The notes under the pieces were generated by a model. The model searched no databases. It was given only the letters and a program-made list of their open reading frames with translations, and was not told the origin of the DNA. From positions 276,878 to 340,877 of the forward strand of contig NZ_JAKKDV010000003.1 in the NCBI RefSeq assembly GCF_021728415.1: a DNA stretch of 64,000 nucleotides. Direction: 5' to 3'. Source of the stretch: Flaviramulus multivorans. Lineage in GTDB: Bacteria > Bacteroidota > Bacteroidia > Flavobacteriales > Flavobacteriaceae. Positions 7,803 to 16,732 of the stretch are shown here, one piece after another (the first letter of the stretch is position 1; every line of letters begins with the position of its first letter). The position numbers were made by a program, and so were the translations under genes.

Positions 7803-9218
7803 ATGTCTAGAAGAATTAAAGCAAGAAAACAGGTTTTTGAGAATGTTGAAGTTTTAGATGCTGCTGCCAAAGGAAAGACCATTGCCAAAGCACCTGATGG
7901 AAAAGTTATTTTTTTACCAAATGCGGTACCTGGTGATGTGGTTGACGTGCAGACTTTTAAAAAGCGAAAAGCTTACTTTGAAGGTAAGGCAACGGTATTT
8001 CATAAACTATCAGATAAACGCGTAGAGCCTGCTTGCGAACATTTTGGAATTTGTGGTGGTTGCAAATGGCAAAATATGGGCTATGAGCATCAATTATATT
8101 ATAAACAAAAAGAGGTAACCAATAACTTAACACGTATCGGGCATATTGAATTACCCGAAGTCACTCCTATTTTAGGTTCTGAAAATCAGTATTTCTACCG
8201 AAATAAAATGGAATTTTCTTTTAGTGATAGCCGTTGGTTAACACCTGAAGAAATTGAATCTGACAAAGATTTAGGAGATAGAAATGCGCTAGGTTTTCAT
8301 ATTCCAGGAATGTGGGATAAAATTTTAGACCTAAACAAGTGTCATTTACAAGCAGCCCCTTCAAACGCTATCAGAAATGCCGTTAAGCAATTTGCCATTG
8401 ATAACAATCTAGAGTTTTTTAATACTAGAAATCAAACAGGCTTACTTAGAACTATGATAATTCGCACGTCTAGTACGGGAGAGATTATGGTATTAATTCA
8501 GTTTTTTAAAGACGACAAAACAAAACGTGAATTATTGTTAGATTTTATTGTAGATTCCTTTCCACAAATAAACTCATTGCAATATGTAATAAATGGAAAA
8601 GCCAACGATACGATTTACGATCAAGAAGTGATTTGTTATAAAGGCGAAGACCACATTTTTGAGAAAATGGAAGGTTTAAAGTTTAAAATTAATGCCAAAT
8701 CCTTTTACCAGACCAACTCAGAGCAAGCCTATGAGCTTTATAAAATAACCCGAGATTTTGCTGGATTAACAGGCAATGAATTAGTTTACGATTTATACAC
8801 AGGTACTGGAACTATAGCACAATTTGTTGCAAAACAAGCAAAAAAAGTGGTTGGTGTAGAGTCTGTACCAGATGCGATTTCTGCAGCTAAAGAAAACGCA
8901 CAATTAAACAACATTAATAACGTTGAATTCTTTGTGGGCGATATGAAACAAGTTTTCAACAATGCTTTTATAGAAAACCACGGACATCCGGATGTTATAA
9001 TTACGGATCCGCCGAGAGACGGAATGCATAAAGATGTAGTGCAACAAATACTAAATATTGCACCTAAGCGTGTCGTTTATGTTAGTTGTAATAGTGCAAC
9101 ACAAGCTAGAGATTTAGCATTAATGGATGCCGATTATAAAGTAATTAAAACCCAAGCGGTCGATATGTTTCCCCAAACCTTTCATGTGGAAAATGTTGTA
9201 CTTTTGGAACGCCGATAA
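7803..9218 (+). CDS. rlmD: 23S rRNA (uracil-C5)-methyltransferase RlmD
   Basis: 471 residues, the normal length for the RlmD/RumA family, which makes 5-methyluridine in 23S rRNA (U1939 in E. coli) from SAM. A TRAM domain occupies about 10-70. The 4Fe-4S cluster cysteines are visible as C78, C84 and C87 (ACEHFGICGGCKWQ), with a fourth Cys in LDLNKCHLQ. The C-terminal half is the methyltransferase: a SAM loop in LYTGTGTIAQFVA, DPPRDG at 402-407, and the catalytic nucleophile C429 in VYVSCNSATQARDL. It appears monocistronic with its own promoter. A tRNA U54-specific relative (TrmA-like) is a less likely alternative because TRAM and Fe-S motifs are both present. Confidence 0.93.
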   Translation: MSRRIKARKQVFENVEVLDAAAKGKTIAKAPDGKVIFLPNAVPGDVVDVQTFKKRKAYFEGKATVFHKLSDKRVEPACEHFGICGGCKWQNMGYEHQLYYKQKEVTNNLTRIGHIELPEVTPILGSENQYFYRNKMEFSFSDSRWLTPEEIESDKDLGDRNALGFHIPGMWDKILDLNKCHLQAAPSNAIRNAVKQFAIDNNLEFFNTRNQTGLLRTMIIRTSSTGEIMVLIQFFKDDKTKRELLLDFIVDSFPQINSLQYVINGKANDTIYDQEVICYKGEDHIFEKMEGLKFKINAKSFYQTNSEQAYELYKITRDFAGLTGNELVYDLYTGTGTIAQFVAKQAKKVVGVESVPDAISAAKENAQLNNINNVEFFVGDMKQVFNNAFIENHGHPDVIITDPPRDGMHKDVVQQILNIAPKRVVYVSCNSATQARDLALMDADYKVIKTQAVDMFPQTFHVENVVLLERR

Positions 9219-9239
9219 TTAACATTTAATACAAAAATT

Positions 9240-9265
9240 GTCATTCCACACGTAATGTGGAATCC
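9240..9265. repeat. Short palindromic intergenic repeat
   Basis: ATTCCACA CGTAA TGTGGAAT forms an 8-base inverted repeat at 9243-9263, flanked by GTCATTCC-type sequence. It resembles the dispersed 'GTCATTCC...GGAATCC' palindromes frequent between flavobacterial genes. With no T-run after it, it is not a standard terminator, though it could stop or stabilise the rlmD transcript. Confidence 0.55.
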
Positions 9266-9276
9266 ATTTTAATAAA

Positions 9277-9819
9277 ATGAAATACTTTAAAGTTCTTATA
9301 ATTCCCATACTGTTGATAGCTGTCCTATCAATTAGTTGCGAACGTGATGATATTTGTCCAGAAAGCACCCCTACTACCCCACGCTTAATTATTGAAGCCT
9401 ATGATTTTGATAATCAAGAAAGCAGTAAAAATATTTTTGGATTGGTAGTGGCTGGTGTTGACAATGAATCTGTATTAGCTGGTTATAATATTGTTTCAAC
9501 AAACGAGCTGGTTTTACCACTAAAAACAGATGATAATACCACACAATACACCTTAATTAGCGGTGCATCGATAAATGATAATGGTACACCTAATGACACT
9601 TCGGATGACTTTTACAATGGCAACTACGATACTATTACCATTAATTATAGTCGCGAGGAAGTCTATGTCTCTAGAGCATGTGGCTATAAAATAATTTTCA
9701 AAAATGTAACTATCACTATTGAACCTGATGGTGATAACTGGATACTATCACAACAACCTTTAAATGCAAATCAATCTGTAGAAGATGAAACAACAGCACA
9801 CTTTAACATTTTTCATTAG
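9277..9819 (+). CDS. DUF6452 family lipoprotein
   Basis: 180 residues. The signal peptide ends in a lipobox with Cys at residue 21 (LSISCERDD), so it is predicted to be a lipoprotein. The mature part starts with CERDDICPES, typical of DUF6452, and is beta-rich. Its last 35 bases overlap the start of the DUF6048 gene in another frame. The order rlmD, DUF6452, DUF6048 is common in Flavobacteriaceae, which suggests the two envelope proteins act together. Molecular function unknown. Confidence 0.85.
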   Translation: MKYFKVLIIPILLIAVLSISCERDDICPESTPTTPRLIIEAYDFDNQESSKNIFGLVVAGVDNESVLAGYNIVSTNELVLPLKTDDNTTQYTLISGASINDNGTPNDTSDDFYNGNYDTITINYSREEVYVSRACGYKIIFKNVTITIEPDGDNWILSQQPLNANQSVEDETTAHFNIFH

Positions 9820-10507
9820 TATAATTATACTAGTTTTTTGTGTGACTGTTAACGCACAAAATGATAGCATTATTAAACCTAACGATTCTTTAGTTATTAA
9901 AGAAAAATATGGACTCCGTATTGGTGGTGATATTAGTAAATTGGTTAGGTCGTTTTATGATGATGACTATAGTGGGTTTGAACTTTTGGCCGATTATAGA
10001 ATCAAAAAGAAACTATACATAGCTGGTGAGATAGGGTTTGAAGAAAAAAAGAATGTTACAGATTATCTCGATATCTCCACAAAAGGAAGTTATCTAAAAG
10101 GCGGTATAGACTATAACTCGTATCAGAACTGGCTGGATATGGATAACATGATTTACTTCGGTTTTCGCGTTGGCGCTAGTTCGTTCAGTCATGATTTAAA
10201 TAGTTTTACCATTTATAGCACCAACCAGTATTGGGCACCACAGTTGTCGTCTACCGATAAGCAAGAATTTAAAGGTTTAACGGCATTTTGGGCAGAAATT
10301 ATTTTAGGAATGAAGGTGGAGCTAATAAACAACTTATTTTTAGGCTTAAACGTACAGCTGAAATTATTAGCTAGTGAAACACAGCCTAATAATTTTCAAA
10401 ATGTGTATATCCCTGGTTTTGGAAAAACGTATGATAGCAGTAGCATTGGTGCTGGCTATAGTTATTTCTTATCGTATAGGATTCCACTGTATAAGAAGGC
10501 GAAATAA
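9785..10507 (+). CDS. DUF6048 family outer-membrane beta-barrel-like protein
   Basis: 240 residues with a signal peptide ending near VNAQ (residue 25). The mature protein alternates Gly/aromatic strands (LRIGGDISKLVRSF, LYIAGEIGFEE, YFGFRVGASSF) and ends in a polar-aromatic strand (YSYFLSYRIPLYKKAK), which suggests an outer-membrane beta barrel. The start overlaps the DUF6452 gene by 35 bases; the overlap encodes the signal peptide, so the start is firm. It is probably translationally coupled to DUF6452. No function is known. Confidence 0.8.
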   Translation: MKQQHTLTFFISIIILVFCVTVNAQNDSIIKPNDSLVIKEKYGLRIGGDISKLVRSFYDDDYSGFELLADYRIKKKLYIAGEIGFEEKKNVTDYLDISTKGSYLKGGIDYNSYQNWLDMDNMIYFGFRVGASSFSHDLNSFTIYSTNQYWAPQLSSTDKQEFKGLTAFWAEIILGMKVELINNLFLGLNVQLKLLASETQPNNFQNVYIPGFGKTYDSSSIGAGYSYFLSYRIPLYKKAK

Positions 10508-10551
10508 TTCCTTTAAAATTATATCTTTACAATAATTATCAAATATTACGA

Positions 10552-11436
10552 ATGCAAAACAAGTATAAAATAGCAGTCATTCAATTAAACTTGAATGATA
10601 AACCCGAAAATAATCTTAAAAAGTGTTTAAAATGGGTAAAAGATGCGGCACAAAAAGGCGCCGAAGTTATTTCGTTACCCGAATTATATAGCAGTCATTA
10701 TTTCTGTCAGAGCGAAGACGTTGATAATTTCGCTTTCGCGGAACCTTTATATAGTACCTCTTTTAAAGCTTTTAGTAAGTTAGCAAAAGAATTAGGTGTG
10801 GTTATTATTGTACCGTTTTTTGAAAAACGAATGGCTGGTGTATATCACAACAGTGCTTACATTATTGATACAGATGGAACAGAAGCTGGTTTATACCGAA
10901 AAATGCATATTCCAGACGACCCTCATTTTTATGAAAAGTTTTATTTCACGCCTGGTGATATCGGATTTAAATCGTTTCCTACTAAAAAGGGAAATATTGG
11001 TACGTTGATTTGTTGGGATCAATGGTATCCCGAAGCGGCACGATTAACCGCTTTACAAGGTGCCGAAGTGTTGTTCTACCCTACTGCTATTGGGTGGCAT
11101 CCACAAGAAAAAGCTGAATATGGCGAAAATCAACAAGGTGCTTGGATGAATGTGATGCGTGGTCATGCCGTAGCAAATGGTATTTATGTTGCAGCTGCGA
11201 ATCGTATAGGACTAGAAAAATATCTACCCAATACCAACGGGATCGAGTTTTGGGGCTCTTCATTTATTGCAGGTCCACAAGGTGAAATTTTAGCACAAGC
11301 CTCTGTAGATAAAGAAGAAATTTTAATTGCCGAAGTCGATTTAAGTTTACAAGAAAACGTACGCCAAAATTGGCCATTTTTACGCGACCGACGTATCGAT
11401 AAATACGGTGATATTACTAAACGAGCCATCGACTAA
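10552..11436 (+). CDS. aguB: N-carbamoylputrescine amidase
   Basis: 294 residues, a nitrilase-superfamily carbon-nitrogen hydrolase. The Glu-Lys-Cys catalytic triad is visible: E44 (SLPELYSS), K117 (YRKMHIP) and C154 (TLICWDQWYPEA). The ELYSSHYFCQ segment and the ICWDQWYPEAAR motif are typical of N-carbamoylputrescine amidase, which yields putrescine, CO2 and ammonia. The stop overlaps the aguA start by one base (TAATG), and the two enzymes catalyse consecutive steps. A weak -7 box (TATCTTTA) lies about 35 bases upstream. Confidence 0.95.
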   Translation: MQNKYKIAVIQLNLNDKPENNLKKCLKWVKDAAQKGAEVISLPELYSSHYFCQSEDVDNFAFAEPLYSTSFKAFSKLAKELGVVIIVPFFEKRMAGVYHNSAYIIDTDGTEAGLYRKMHIPDDPHFYEKFYFTPGDIGFKSFPTKKGNIGTLICWDQWYPEAARLTALQGAEVLFYPTAIGWHPQEKAEYGENQQGAWMNVMRGHAVANGIYVAAANRIGLEKYLPNTNGIEFWGSSFIAGPQGEILAQASVDKEEILIAEVDLSLQENVRQNWPFLRDRRIDKYGDITKRAID

Positions 11437-12476
11437 TGAAAGGCACTAACTGGATATTCCCTGCCGAATGGGAAAAACAACAAGGTATTTTATTATGCTT
11501 TCCGCATAATGGCAACGACTGGCCAGGGAAATATGGCGCCATTAAATGGGCGTTTGTAGAATTTATTAAAAAAATAGCCTCTGTAGAAACCGTTTTTTTG
11601 GTGGTTGCCGATGATGCTTTAAAAAACAAGGCAATTACCATGCTAGATTTGGCGGAAGTAAACCTAAAAAATGTGTCCTTTATAATTCATAAAACCAACC
11701 GCAGTTGGATGCGCGATTCCGGACCCATCATTGTAAAAAAAGGAAGCAACAGAAAAGCCATCAATTTCAATTTTAATGGTTGGGCTAAATACAAAAATTT
11801 TCTACTCGATAAAGGTACGCCTCAGCAAGTAGCTAATCATTTAAACATCCCTTTAGAGCAAGCTGTATTTAATGGCAAACCCTTTGTTTTAGAAGGTGGT
11901 GCTATTGATGTAAACGGTAAAGGCACTTTACTAACCTCAGAAGAATGTTTACTACATCCTAGTATTCAAGTTAGGAATGCAGGTTTTACAAAACAAGATT
12001 ACGAAGACGCTTTTAAACAGTATTTAGGTGTTACCAACGTTATTTGGTTAGGCAATGGTATAGAAGGCGATGATACGCACGGGCATATTGACGATTTAGC
12101 ACGTTTTGTAAACGACAATACTATTATTACCGTGGTTGAAGAGAATCCAAAAGATAGCAACTACAAACCCTTACAAGATAATTTGAAGCGTTTAAAAGCC
12201 TCGGTTTTAGAAAACGGCAAACACCCAAACATTGTAACCTTACCTATGCCCAAGCGTTTAGATTTTGATGGTATTAGATTACCTGCTAGTTACGCTAACT
12301 TTTTAATACTTAACAAAACTGTTTTAGTGCCCACCTTTAACGATGTAAACGACCGACTTGCTTTAAACACAATAGCAACCTGTTTTCCTGATAGAGAAAT
12401 AATTGGAATAGCAGCCAGCGATTTTATTTGGGGCTTTGGTACACTACACTGTTTAAGTCAACAGATCCCTGCTTAA
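11436..12476 (+). CDS. aguA: Agmatine deiminase
   Basis: 346 residues, a normal length for the family. It converts agmatine to N-carbamoylputrescine and ammonia; together with AguB this is the agmatine route to putrescine. It is a pentein-fold guanidino-modifying enzyme: RDSGPI and LEGGAIDVNGKGT are substrate-binding motifs, GDDTHGHIDDLARF carries the catalytic His/Asp, and C339 in GTLHCLSQQ is the nucleophile. The gene overlaps aguB by one base. No arginine decarboxylase is seen in the window, so agmatine must come from elsewhere. The accessory island begins just after it. Confidence 0.95.
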   Translation: MKGTNWIFPAEWEKQQGILLCFPHNGNDWPGKYGAIKWAFVEFIKKIASVETVFLVVADDALKNKAITMLDLAEVNLKNVSFIIHKTNRSWMRDSGPIIVKKGSNRKAINFNFNGWAKYKNFLLDKGTPQQVANHLNIPLEQAVFNGKPFVLEGGAIDVNGKGTLLTSEECLLHPSIQVRNAGFTKQDYEDAFKQYLGVTNVIWLGNGIEGDDTHGHIDDLARFVNDNTIITVVEENPKDSNYKPLQDNLKRLKASVLENGKHPNIVTLPMPKRLDFDGIRLPASYANFLILNKTVLVPTFNDVNDRLALNTIATCFPDREIIGIAASDFIWGFGTLHCLSQQIPA

Positions 12477-12566
12477 TTTATATTCTGTTTTATTACTTTG
12501 TACTTATTTGTAAAGTAAACCACAATTTCATTTAAAAAACACTTGCACAAACAAGATGTTAATAAT

Positions 12567-12613
12567 TACGCACATCTACCTATTGGTTAATTGGTAAGAA
12601 AATTCTAACTTAG
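12567..12613 (+). promoter_or_regulatory. Promoter/operator element of the island operon
   Basis: CTACCTATTG (12576-12585) supplies a TTG -33 box at 12583-12585; after 20 bases comes TAACTTAG (12606-12613), one mismatch from TAnnTTTG. The same arrangement with near-identical sequence (GGTAAGRAAATTCTAACTTMGC) occurs at 63797-63836. The left half of a possible palindrome (TACGCAC) is degraded here. A leader of about 55 bases would follow. Confidence 0.5.
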
Positions 12614-12673
12614 CACATTGCATCAGCTTAAAGCTACTTGATTAACAATAACTGGAAATAGTTTCTCTAAAAA

Positions 12674-13894
12674 ATGATTAGTATTTTAAAAAATAATAAA
12701 ACCTTAACTACTTTCAGTTTTTATTCTTCCTTTTTAAAACAAGTAGCATTATATATTAAAGATAAAAATGACATTAAATTTAAATTAGTTGAAAACGGTG
12801 ATAATTTAATTTTTGATTCAAATTATAGAATTGACCCAATTACAATTCCTTTATTATTGAGTTTAATTGAGCAATTGAGTAAATTTTATAAAAAACCAAT
12901 TGAGTTATCATTATTTAATAATCATGCAACAAAAGATGTTTTAAAATTTCTTCATAAGAGTGATTTTTTCTATTTATCAGGAAATAATAAAAACCCATAT
13001 TTTCCATATGGTAGAAAAATACTTGACTTTAACGAAGCTTATTTAGGTAATTTCGCAAAGAAAGACCCAAGACCAGAGCATAGGGTAAGATGTTATTCCT
13101 TGAATGATAATAACCTATCAGAAAAACTCAAAATTTTTAAGGATGAAGATGAAAGAAGAGACTTTCTCATTTCTGAATATATTTATACTGTAAGAGAACA
13201 TTTTCAAGAATTATTATTTGATAATATCAGTACTGCTGAAGATACTGATTTTTATATTGAAATCTTATCAGAATTGATTACTAATGGTGTTTTACATTCA
13301 AAGTCAAACACTTTTGCTTTAATGTTTGTAAATAGGTATTCTACAAAATTTTCTATATCAGATAATGGTATTGGATTTGAAGAATCTCTAAAATCAAAAA
13401 ATGAAAGTTACATTTACAAACCGTCAGAATTAAAACATAAACTTGACAAGATTAAAATTTTAAAAGTAAATGATAAAGTTTTAAATAATTTAAATTTTAT
13501 CATGGAGACATTATATTTTTCTACCTTAAAAAACCGAAGAGGTTTATTCGATCTAATGGCTTCGGTTGTTTTAGATACTAATGGTTATTTCAGGTTACAT
13601 AATGACAATGCTCAAATAATTATTTCTAGCAGGATGAGAAATGAGTTATTAGAGTTAAGAAAACTTAGAGACCGTCTTTTCCAATATTATATGGAAATAA
13701 TAATAAATGAAATTGAAGATGATAGATTCAAAGAAGAAATGGTTTCGATTAAAAACGAAATATTGGAATATTTTGTACAACTATATTGTATTCTATGTGA
13801 TAAGTATAATAATGATTTTAAATATTCTTCAATTAGATTTTACAGCGTAAAGTTTAAAGGAGTTCATATTGAAGTTGAAATACCAGCTGTTTAA
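12674..13894 (+). CDS. GHKL (histidine-kinase-like) ATPase with N-terminal STAS-like region
   Basis: 406 residues. The ATPase part (about 190-325) has the GHKL boxes: N-box SELITNGVLHS with E200 and N204, G1 box SDNGIG with D230, and a G2-like NRRGLFDL at 287-294. There is no His-phosphorylation domain or receiver, so it is not a classical sensor kinase. Residues ~40-100 (NLIFDSNYRIDPITIP, then PIELSLFNN) look like a STAS-like fold, and the C-terminal ~80 residues form a long helical region. This recalls RsbW-type partner-switching ATPases. It is the first gene of a three-gene operon; the next ATG comes 2 bases after the stop. Very AT-rich, likely acquired. Enzymatic role and target unknown. 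Confidence 0.7.
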   Translation: MISILKNNKTLTTFSFYSSFLKQVALYIKDKNDIKFKLVENGDNLIFDSNYRIDPITIPLLLSLIEQLSKFYKKPIELSLFNNHATKDVLKFLHKSDFFYLSGNNKNPYFPYGRKILDFNEAYLGNFAKKDPRPEHRVRCYSLNDNNLSEKLKIFKDEDERRDFLISEYIYTVREHFQELLFDNISTAEDTDFYIEILSELITNGVLHSKSNTFALMFVNRYSTKFSISDNGIGFEESLKSKNESYIYKPSELKHKLDKIKILKVNDKVLNNLNFIMETLYFSTLKNRRGLFDLMASVVLDTNGYFRLHNDNAQIIISSRMRNELLELRKLRDRLFQYYMEIIINEIEDDRFKEEMVSIKNEILEYFVQLYCILCDKYNNDFKYSSIRFYSVKFKGVHIEVEIPAV

Positions 13895-13896
13895 TT

Positions 13897-14919
13897 ATGA
13901 TAGTTTCACATATAGAAAATCCGAAGTTTAACTATTTTAAATTACATGCTGAGGAAGTTATTTCTTCAAATTATTTAAATGACGATAATCAAGGTATTTA
14001 TATCTCAAGTTTACAGTTTGAAACCGTAAATAGACTTTACAATTATATAGTTGATGCATCTTTTAAATCTAAGAAAGTATTAGTCTTGGATCTTGAATTT
14101 ATTGAACATTTTCAAGCCAACATATTTGACAAAATTATTGAAATAAGAGATTTAGGTTATAGGTTAATTTATATCAATGTTTCAAAATCCCTTATTCAAC
14201 CATTATCATTAAAGTCAATTGAAAACTCTAAAAATTTATTTAACGCTGAAGAAGGCTATGATGTTTTTTATTTTTTTGCAGAACAAAAATCTGAATTGTA
14301 CGATCTTAATATAAAAAGTAGTAATATTTTTTATAATTATTTTAAGATTAGATTAAAAAACTACATTGATGAATATAAAAAACCACATGTATCTTCCTTT
14401 GTCTATTTACATTCTTATATTGATTTAAAAAAATTCATGAGTATTGAGACTCCATTTATTTATTACGCTCTGTACAGACTAGCAATTAAAATAAAAAATA
14501 GGTGGCAAGAAGAACTTGAAAACAAGCCTATTTTAGTTGGACAAAGCCTAACCAGTACATTTATTGTTTCCATTTTATCAAAATTGCTTAAACTTGATAT
14601 TCTTGTATTTGACAAAATAGGGCCAATAACCAAACTCTATAACAAGCTTGAAAAACATAACTTTGAAAACAGAAAATATATTGTTGTTTCTGATTTAGTT
14701 TGTCTTGGTACTGAAGTCAAGATAACAAAAAATTTAATTGAATTTTCGGGCGGTAAATATTTAGGAAATGTCTCTTTAGCAAAAATTGAAACTCTTACTA
14801 GAGATGATTTACAACTTGATGATATAGATAGAACAATCTCAATTTTCTCTATTTCTAATAAGAATAACGTTGAGTTGAATTATTTTATATATACCAATTT
14901 AAAACAGCTTAATGAATAG
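13897..14919 (+). CDS. STAS-like and phosphoribosyltransferase-like two-domain protein
   Basis: 340 residues. The N-terminal part (about 35-105) resembles STAS: alternating strands and helices with VLVLDLEFIEHF at 61-72 and LGYRLIYINVSKSL at 86-99. The C-terminal part (about 180-335) looks like a type I PRTase fold: ILVGQSLTSTFIVS at 212-224 and a PRPP-loop-like YIVVSDLVCLGTEVK at 261-275. In that loop the usual acidic pair is S265-D266 and G271-T272 remain, so catalysis is uncertain. The stop overlaps the next gene by 8 bases. It may be the STAS partner of the upstream ATPase. No known family was recognised for the whole protein; domain calls are by pattern. Confidence 0.55.
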   Translation: MIVSHIENPKFNYFKLHAEEVISSNYLNDDNQGIYISSLQFETVNRLYNYIVDASFKSKKVLVLDLEFIEHFQANIFDKIIEIRDLGYRLIYINVSKSLIQPLSLKSIENSKNLFNAEEGYDVFYFFAEQKSELYDLNIKSSNIFYNYFKIRLKNYIDEYKKPHVSSFVYLHSYIDLKKFMSIETPFIYYALYRLAIKIKNRWQEELENKPILVGQSLTSTFIVSILSKLLKLDILVFDKIGPITKLYNKLEKHNFENRKYIVVSDLVCLGTEVKITKNLIEFSGGKYLGNVSLAKIETLTRDDLQLDDIDRTISIFSISNKNNVELNYFIYTNLKQLNE

Positions 14920-16732
14920 TATAATTCTACATATTTCTGATTTACATGTTTCTCTGGATAAAAAAATTGGCGGGGAAATAAATCAGCACGATTCTTATTT
15001 AGATACATCGCAAGATGAAGAACTTTCAATTTTATTTATTGATAAATTTATTGCAACAATAAAAAGAGACTTTAACGATACTAAAATATATCTTTTAATA
15101 ACAGGTGATACAACTGACAGAGGTGAAATTAAAGAGTTTGAGTATGCTTATAAGTTTCTTAATAGAATAATTACAGAATTAGATATTGATACAGAAAATA
15201 TTTTACTGATTCCTGGTGATCATGACATAAATAGGCGTTCAATAGAAAACTTACTAGAAAAAAAAGAAGATAGTTCTCTTGAAGAAATTAATATTTCTAA
15301 GTTTAAGAACTTTTCGGATTTTTATTTCAAATTATTAAATAAAAAATTTGACCCTAACAAAATTATTTTCGAAACATTATTGGTTGAGGGTGCTATTCTA
15401 TTATTAGGTGTTAACTCATGTACAAAATTAAATCTAACTCAAAAATTAGGAAATGTACCTATATCAAATTTTGAAGAAGAATTAAAACTAATACCAAAAG
15501 TTGATAGTTATAAGAAAATTATCTGCTTTCATCATAATTTGACCTCATCTTACGACAACAAAAATAACGGTCAATGGGATTCAAAGAATAGACAATCTCT
15601 TCTTAATAAATTATTGAATATTGGCATTGAATTTATTTTTACCGGAAATGAGCACACAAATAGTTGCAAAAAAGTATTTTCAGGTGACATTACGACTAGT
15701 GATTCGGGTTGTTTAGGTTCTAAAAAACATGATTCTGCATTTAAAGTATATAATGTTTTAATTAATGATGATATTGTTTTAACTAACAAGATTTACTCTC
15801 TTCACAATACTAAGGGAAATGATTCAGAATACGAATGGGATATTAGAACCAATAGCATATTTCATCAGCCAGAAAAATTCATCCTTTTTGAGAAAGCACC
15901 TCCAAAATTAGATAATGAAATAATAGAAATTCCAAGCGCCGAAATTAACGAAGTATTTCATGAGGCAGATGAAATAAAAAAAGATGTTATCAAAGAAGAC
16001 ATTAATGTTTATTACAGTGAAGTATTCACAGATGGTTTATACTACAAAGTAAAAAAGTTGAATCTTTTCCATTCCGGGCACTTTCATTGGAGTGAAACCT
16101 CAAGAGCCCATAATTGGATTGACACCTCTAAGCTAATAGAAAATAAAAAGAATTTAAGTTTTACTAAAAATGCAATAATAGATGTTATTGAGAAAAAAAA
16201 ACTAGTGAATAAAATAGACCTTATTATTGGTCTTGGGTATGAAGGAAACATAATATCCACTAAAGCAACTATAAAATTTAATAAACCATATGCTTTTTTA
16301 CCATATTCTTATAGGAATGATGAACATCATAAATATGAAAAAGAATTAAATTACAGTAATGAGAATAATGACTTTAGAAACGTTTTAATTATAACCGATG
16401 TCGTGAATGATGGAAGAACCATAAGGAAATTAATAAAGAACAGACATGAGTCCTTTTTTAAAAATGTCAATAAAGTATACGTAATTTCACTTTTTTATAC
16501 TGGAGAATCTATTTTAAATCATAACATATTAAACTTTGATTTTGTTAAAACTATTCCTGATTATAATATTAAAAATGACGAAGATGTTAACAATATTGAA
16601 TTCTATACAGTAAAAAGCTTGAAAGTTGAAAAATGCCCTTATGGAGATGATTTCAGAGAAACATGCTTGATAGTTAAAGATAAATTAGGATGTGTTAATT
16701 TGTTCTATGATGAATCAAAAAGTTCAAAATAG
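14912..16732 (+). CDS. Calcineurin-like metallophosphoesterase fused to a phosphoribosyltransferase-like domain
   Basis: 606 residues. The first ~290 are a calcineurin-type phosphoesterase: D10 and H12 (ISDLH), GDTTDRG at 65-71, GDHD at 102-105, H207-H208 (CFHHNL) and GNEH at 245-248. The last motif is normally GHxH, so one metal ligand appears replaced by Asn. A linker (about 300-365) leads to a PRTase-like domain (about 365-590) with VLIITDVVNDGRTIR at 491-505, close to the PRPP-binding signature (T495, D496, D500, G501, T503). HSGHFHWSE at 388-396 is a further conserved-looking patch. It is the last gene of the operon. Substrate unknown: a nucleotide, cyclic nucleotide, PRPP-derived metabolite or nucleic acid are all possible. 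Confidence 0.7.
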   Translation: MNSIILHISDLHVSLDKKIGGEINQHDSYLDTSQDEELSILFIDKFIATIKRDFNDTKIYLLITGDTTDRGEIKEFEYAYKFLNRIITELDIDTENILLIPGDHDINRRSIENLLEKKEDSSLEEINISKFKNFSDFYFKLLNKKFDPNKIIFETLLVEGAILLLGVNSCTKLNLTQKLGNVPISNFEEELKLIPKVDSYKKIICFHHNLTSSYDNKNNGQWDSKNRQSLLNKLLNIGIEFIFTGNEHTNSCKKVFSGDITTSDSGCLGSKKHDSAFKVYNVLINDDIVLTNKIYSLHNTKGNDSEYEWDIRTNSIFHQPEKFILFEKAPPKLDNEIIEIPSAEINEVFHEADEIKKDVIKEDINVYYSEVFTDGLYYKVKKLNLFHSGHFHWSETSRAHNWIDTSKLIENKKNLSFTKNAIIDVIEKKKLVNKIDLIIGLGYEGNIISTKATIKFNKPYAFLPYSYRNDEHHKYEKELNYSNENNDFRNVLIITDVVNDGRTIRKLIKNRHESFFKNVNKVYVISLFYTGESILNHNILNFDFVKTIPDYNIKNDEDVNNIEFYTVKSLKVEKCPYGDDFRETCLIVKDKLGCVNLFYDESKSSK

